Source: Prorocentrum cordatum
Taxonomy: Eukaryota > Sar > Dinophyceae > Prorocentrales > Prorocentraceae
DNA: 64,000 nt
Direction of reading: 5' to 3'
Assembly: GCA_963575745.1 (NCBI GenBank)
Contig: CAUYUJ010016693.1
Location: 312,001 to 376,000, forward strand
Positions 63,620-64,000 of the stretch are shown here, piece by piece; position 1 is the stretch's first letter; each line of letters opens with the position of its first letter. The notes under the pieces are model-generated. The model searched no databases. It was not told the origin of the DNA and was given only the letters and a program-made list of their open reading frames with translations. Both the position numbers and the translations under genes were made by a program.

Positions 63620-64000
63620 TAGTAACAGTAACGCTAAGCTAAAGCTAAGCTAAAGCTAAGCTAAAACTAAGCTAAAGCTAAGCTGAAGCTAAGCCGCAGC
63701 TAAGCTAAAGTTAAGCTAAAGCTAAGCTAAAGCTAAGCTAAAGCTAAGCTAAAGCTAAGCTAAAGCTAAGCTAAAGCTAAGCTAAAGCTGAGCAGCAGCT
63801 AATCTAAAGCTAAGCTACAGCTAAAGCTAAGCTAAAGCTAAGCTAAAGCTAAGCTAAAGCTAAGCTAAAGCCCAGCTCAAGCTAAGCTAAAGCTAAGCTA
63901 AAGCCCAGCTCAAGCTAAGCTAAAGCTAAGCTAAACGCTAAGCTAAACGCTAAGCGAAACGCTAAGCTAAAGCTAAGCTACAGCTAAGCTAAAGCTAAGC
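63620..64000. repeat. 11-bp minisatellite AGCTAAGCTAA, continuing past the window
   Basis: Units AGCTAAGCTAA with AGCTAAACGCT and AGCCCAGCTCA variants fill the last 380 bases. The alternation of 5- and 6-base sub-units (AGCTA, AGCTAA) is regular. Confidence 0.96.

Noticed and set aside
57196-63620. Long terminal repeats for the copia relic
   Set aside because: Comparing the sequence near 57.2 kb with that near 63.5 kb by eye gave no convincing shared block, so the element is called without LTRs.

Overview
This window looks like nuclear DNA of a dinoflagellate. Four independent signs point that way. (1) Relics of the dinoflagellate spliced leader (DinoSL) sit at 23842-23892, 20564-20593 and 30609-30628, with a weaker one at 10001-10021. 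(2) An ion-channel gene can only be read through with GA-AG and GC-AG introns. (3) Coding exons carry about 90-97% G/C at third codon positions in a GC-rich, repeat-dense background. (4) The LINE and Ty1/copia relatives have the protein architectures I know from dinoflagellate genomes. The species cannot be fixed from sequence alone. One 100-base assembly gap lies at 54825-54924.

Layout. 1-3.98 kb: (ATC)n and (GGA)n/(TCC)n tracts and a degenerate tandem repeat. 4.0-7.75 kb: a plus-strand LINE relic (reverse transcriptase with an in-frame TAG, RNase H, cysteine-rich tail). 9.5-11.4 kb: tandem repeats, a possible DinoSL relic and an unrecognised plus-strand reading frame. 11.6-14.1 kb: TCC tracts and three foldback elements. 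14.37-18.36 kb: an older, lower-GC plus-strand LINE ending in a C2H2 finger. 18.9-20.6 kb: a minus-strand LINE ORF1-like gene behind two DinoSL relics. 21.3-21.8 kb: a TCC-bounded composite repeat. 22.4-23.5 kb: a minus-strand acidic coding region behind three tandem DinoSL relics. 25.04-30.44 kb: a nearly complete minus-strand LINE behind one DinoSL relic.

30.9-45.9 kb (perhaps to 47.0 kb) is one minus-strand gene for a cyclic-nucleotide-gated/HCN-like channel. Exons for the N terminus, S1, S2, S3, S5-pore-S6, C-linker, cyclic-nucleotide-binding domain and C terminus can be placed with consistent splice phases; the S4 exon was not found. Its introns hold foldback elements, minisatellites and microsatellites. 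The intron at 45177-45603 is bounded by a 10-bp direct repeat and inverted repeats, as expected of an introner. 47.2-48.5 kb: the long copy of the composite repeat. 50.24-50.79 kb: three tRNA-like sequences (Arg, Pro, Asn), each with structural lesions. 53.0-54.2 kb: RNase H end of another LINE. 57.2-63.5 kb: a decayed minus-strand Ty1/copia element. 63.6-64.0 kb: an 11-bp minisatellite running off the window.

Apart from the channel gene, almost everything recognisable is mobile or repeat-derived. The consistent theme is processed, trans-spliced RNAs returning to the genome, and transposon-like elements supplying introns.
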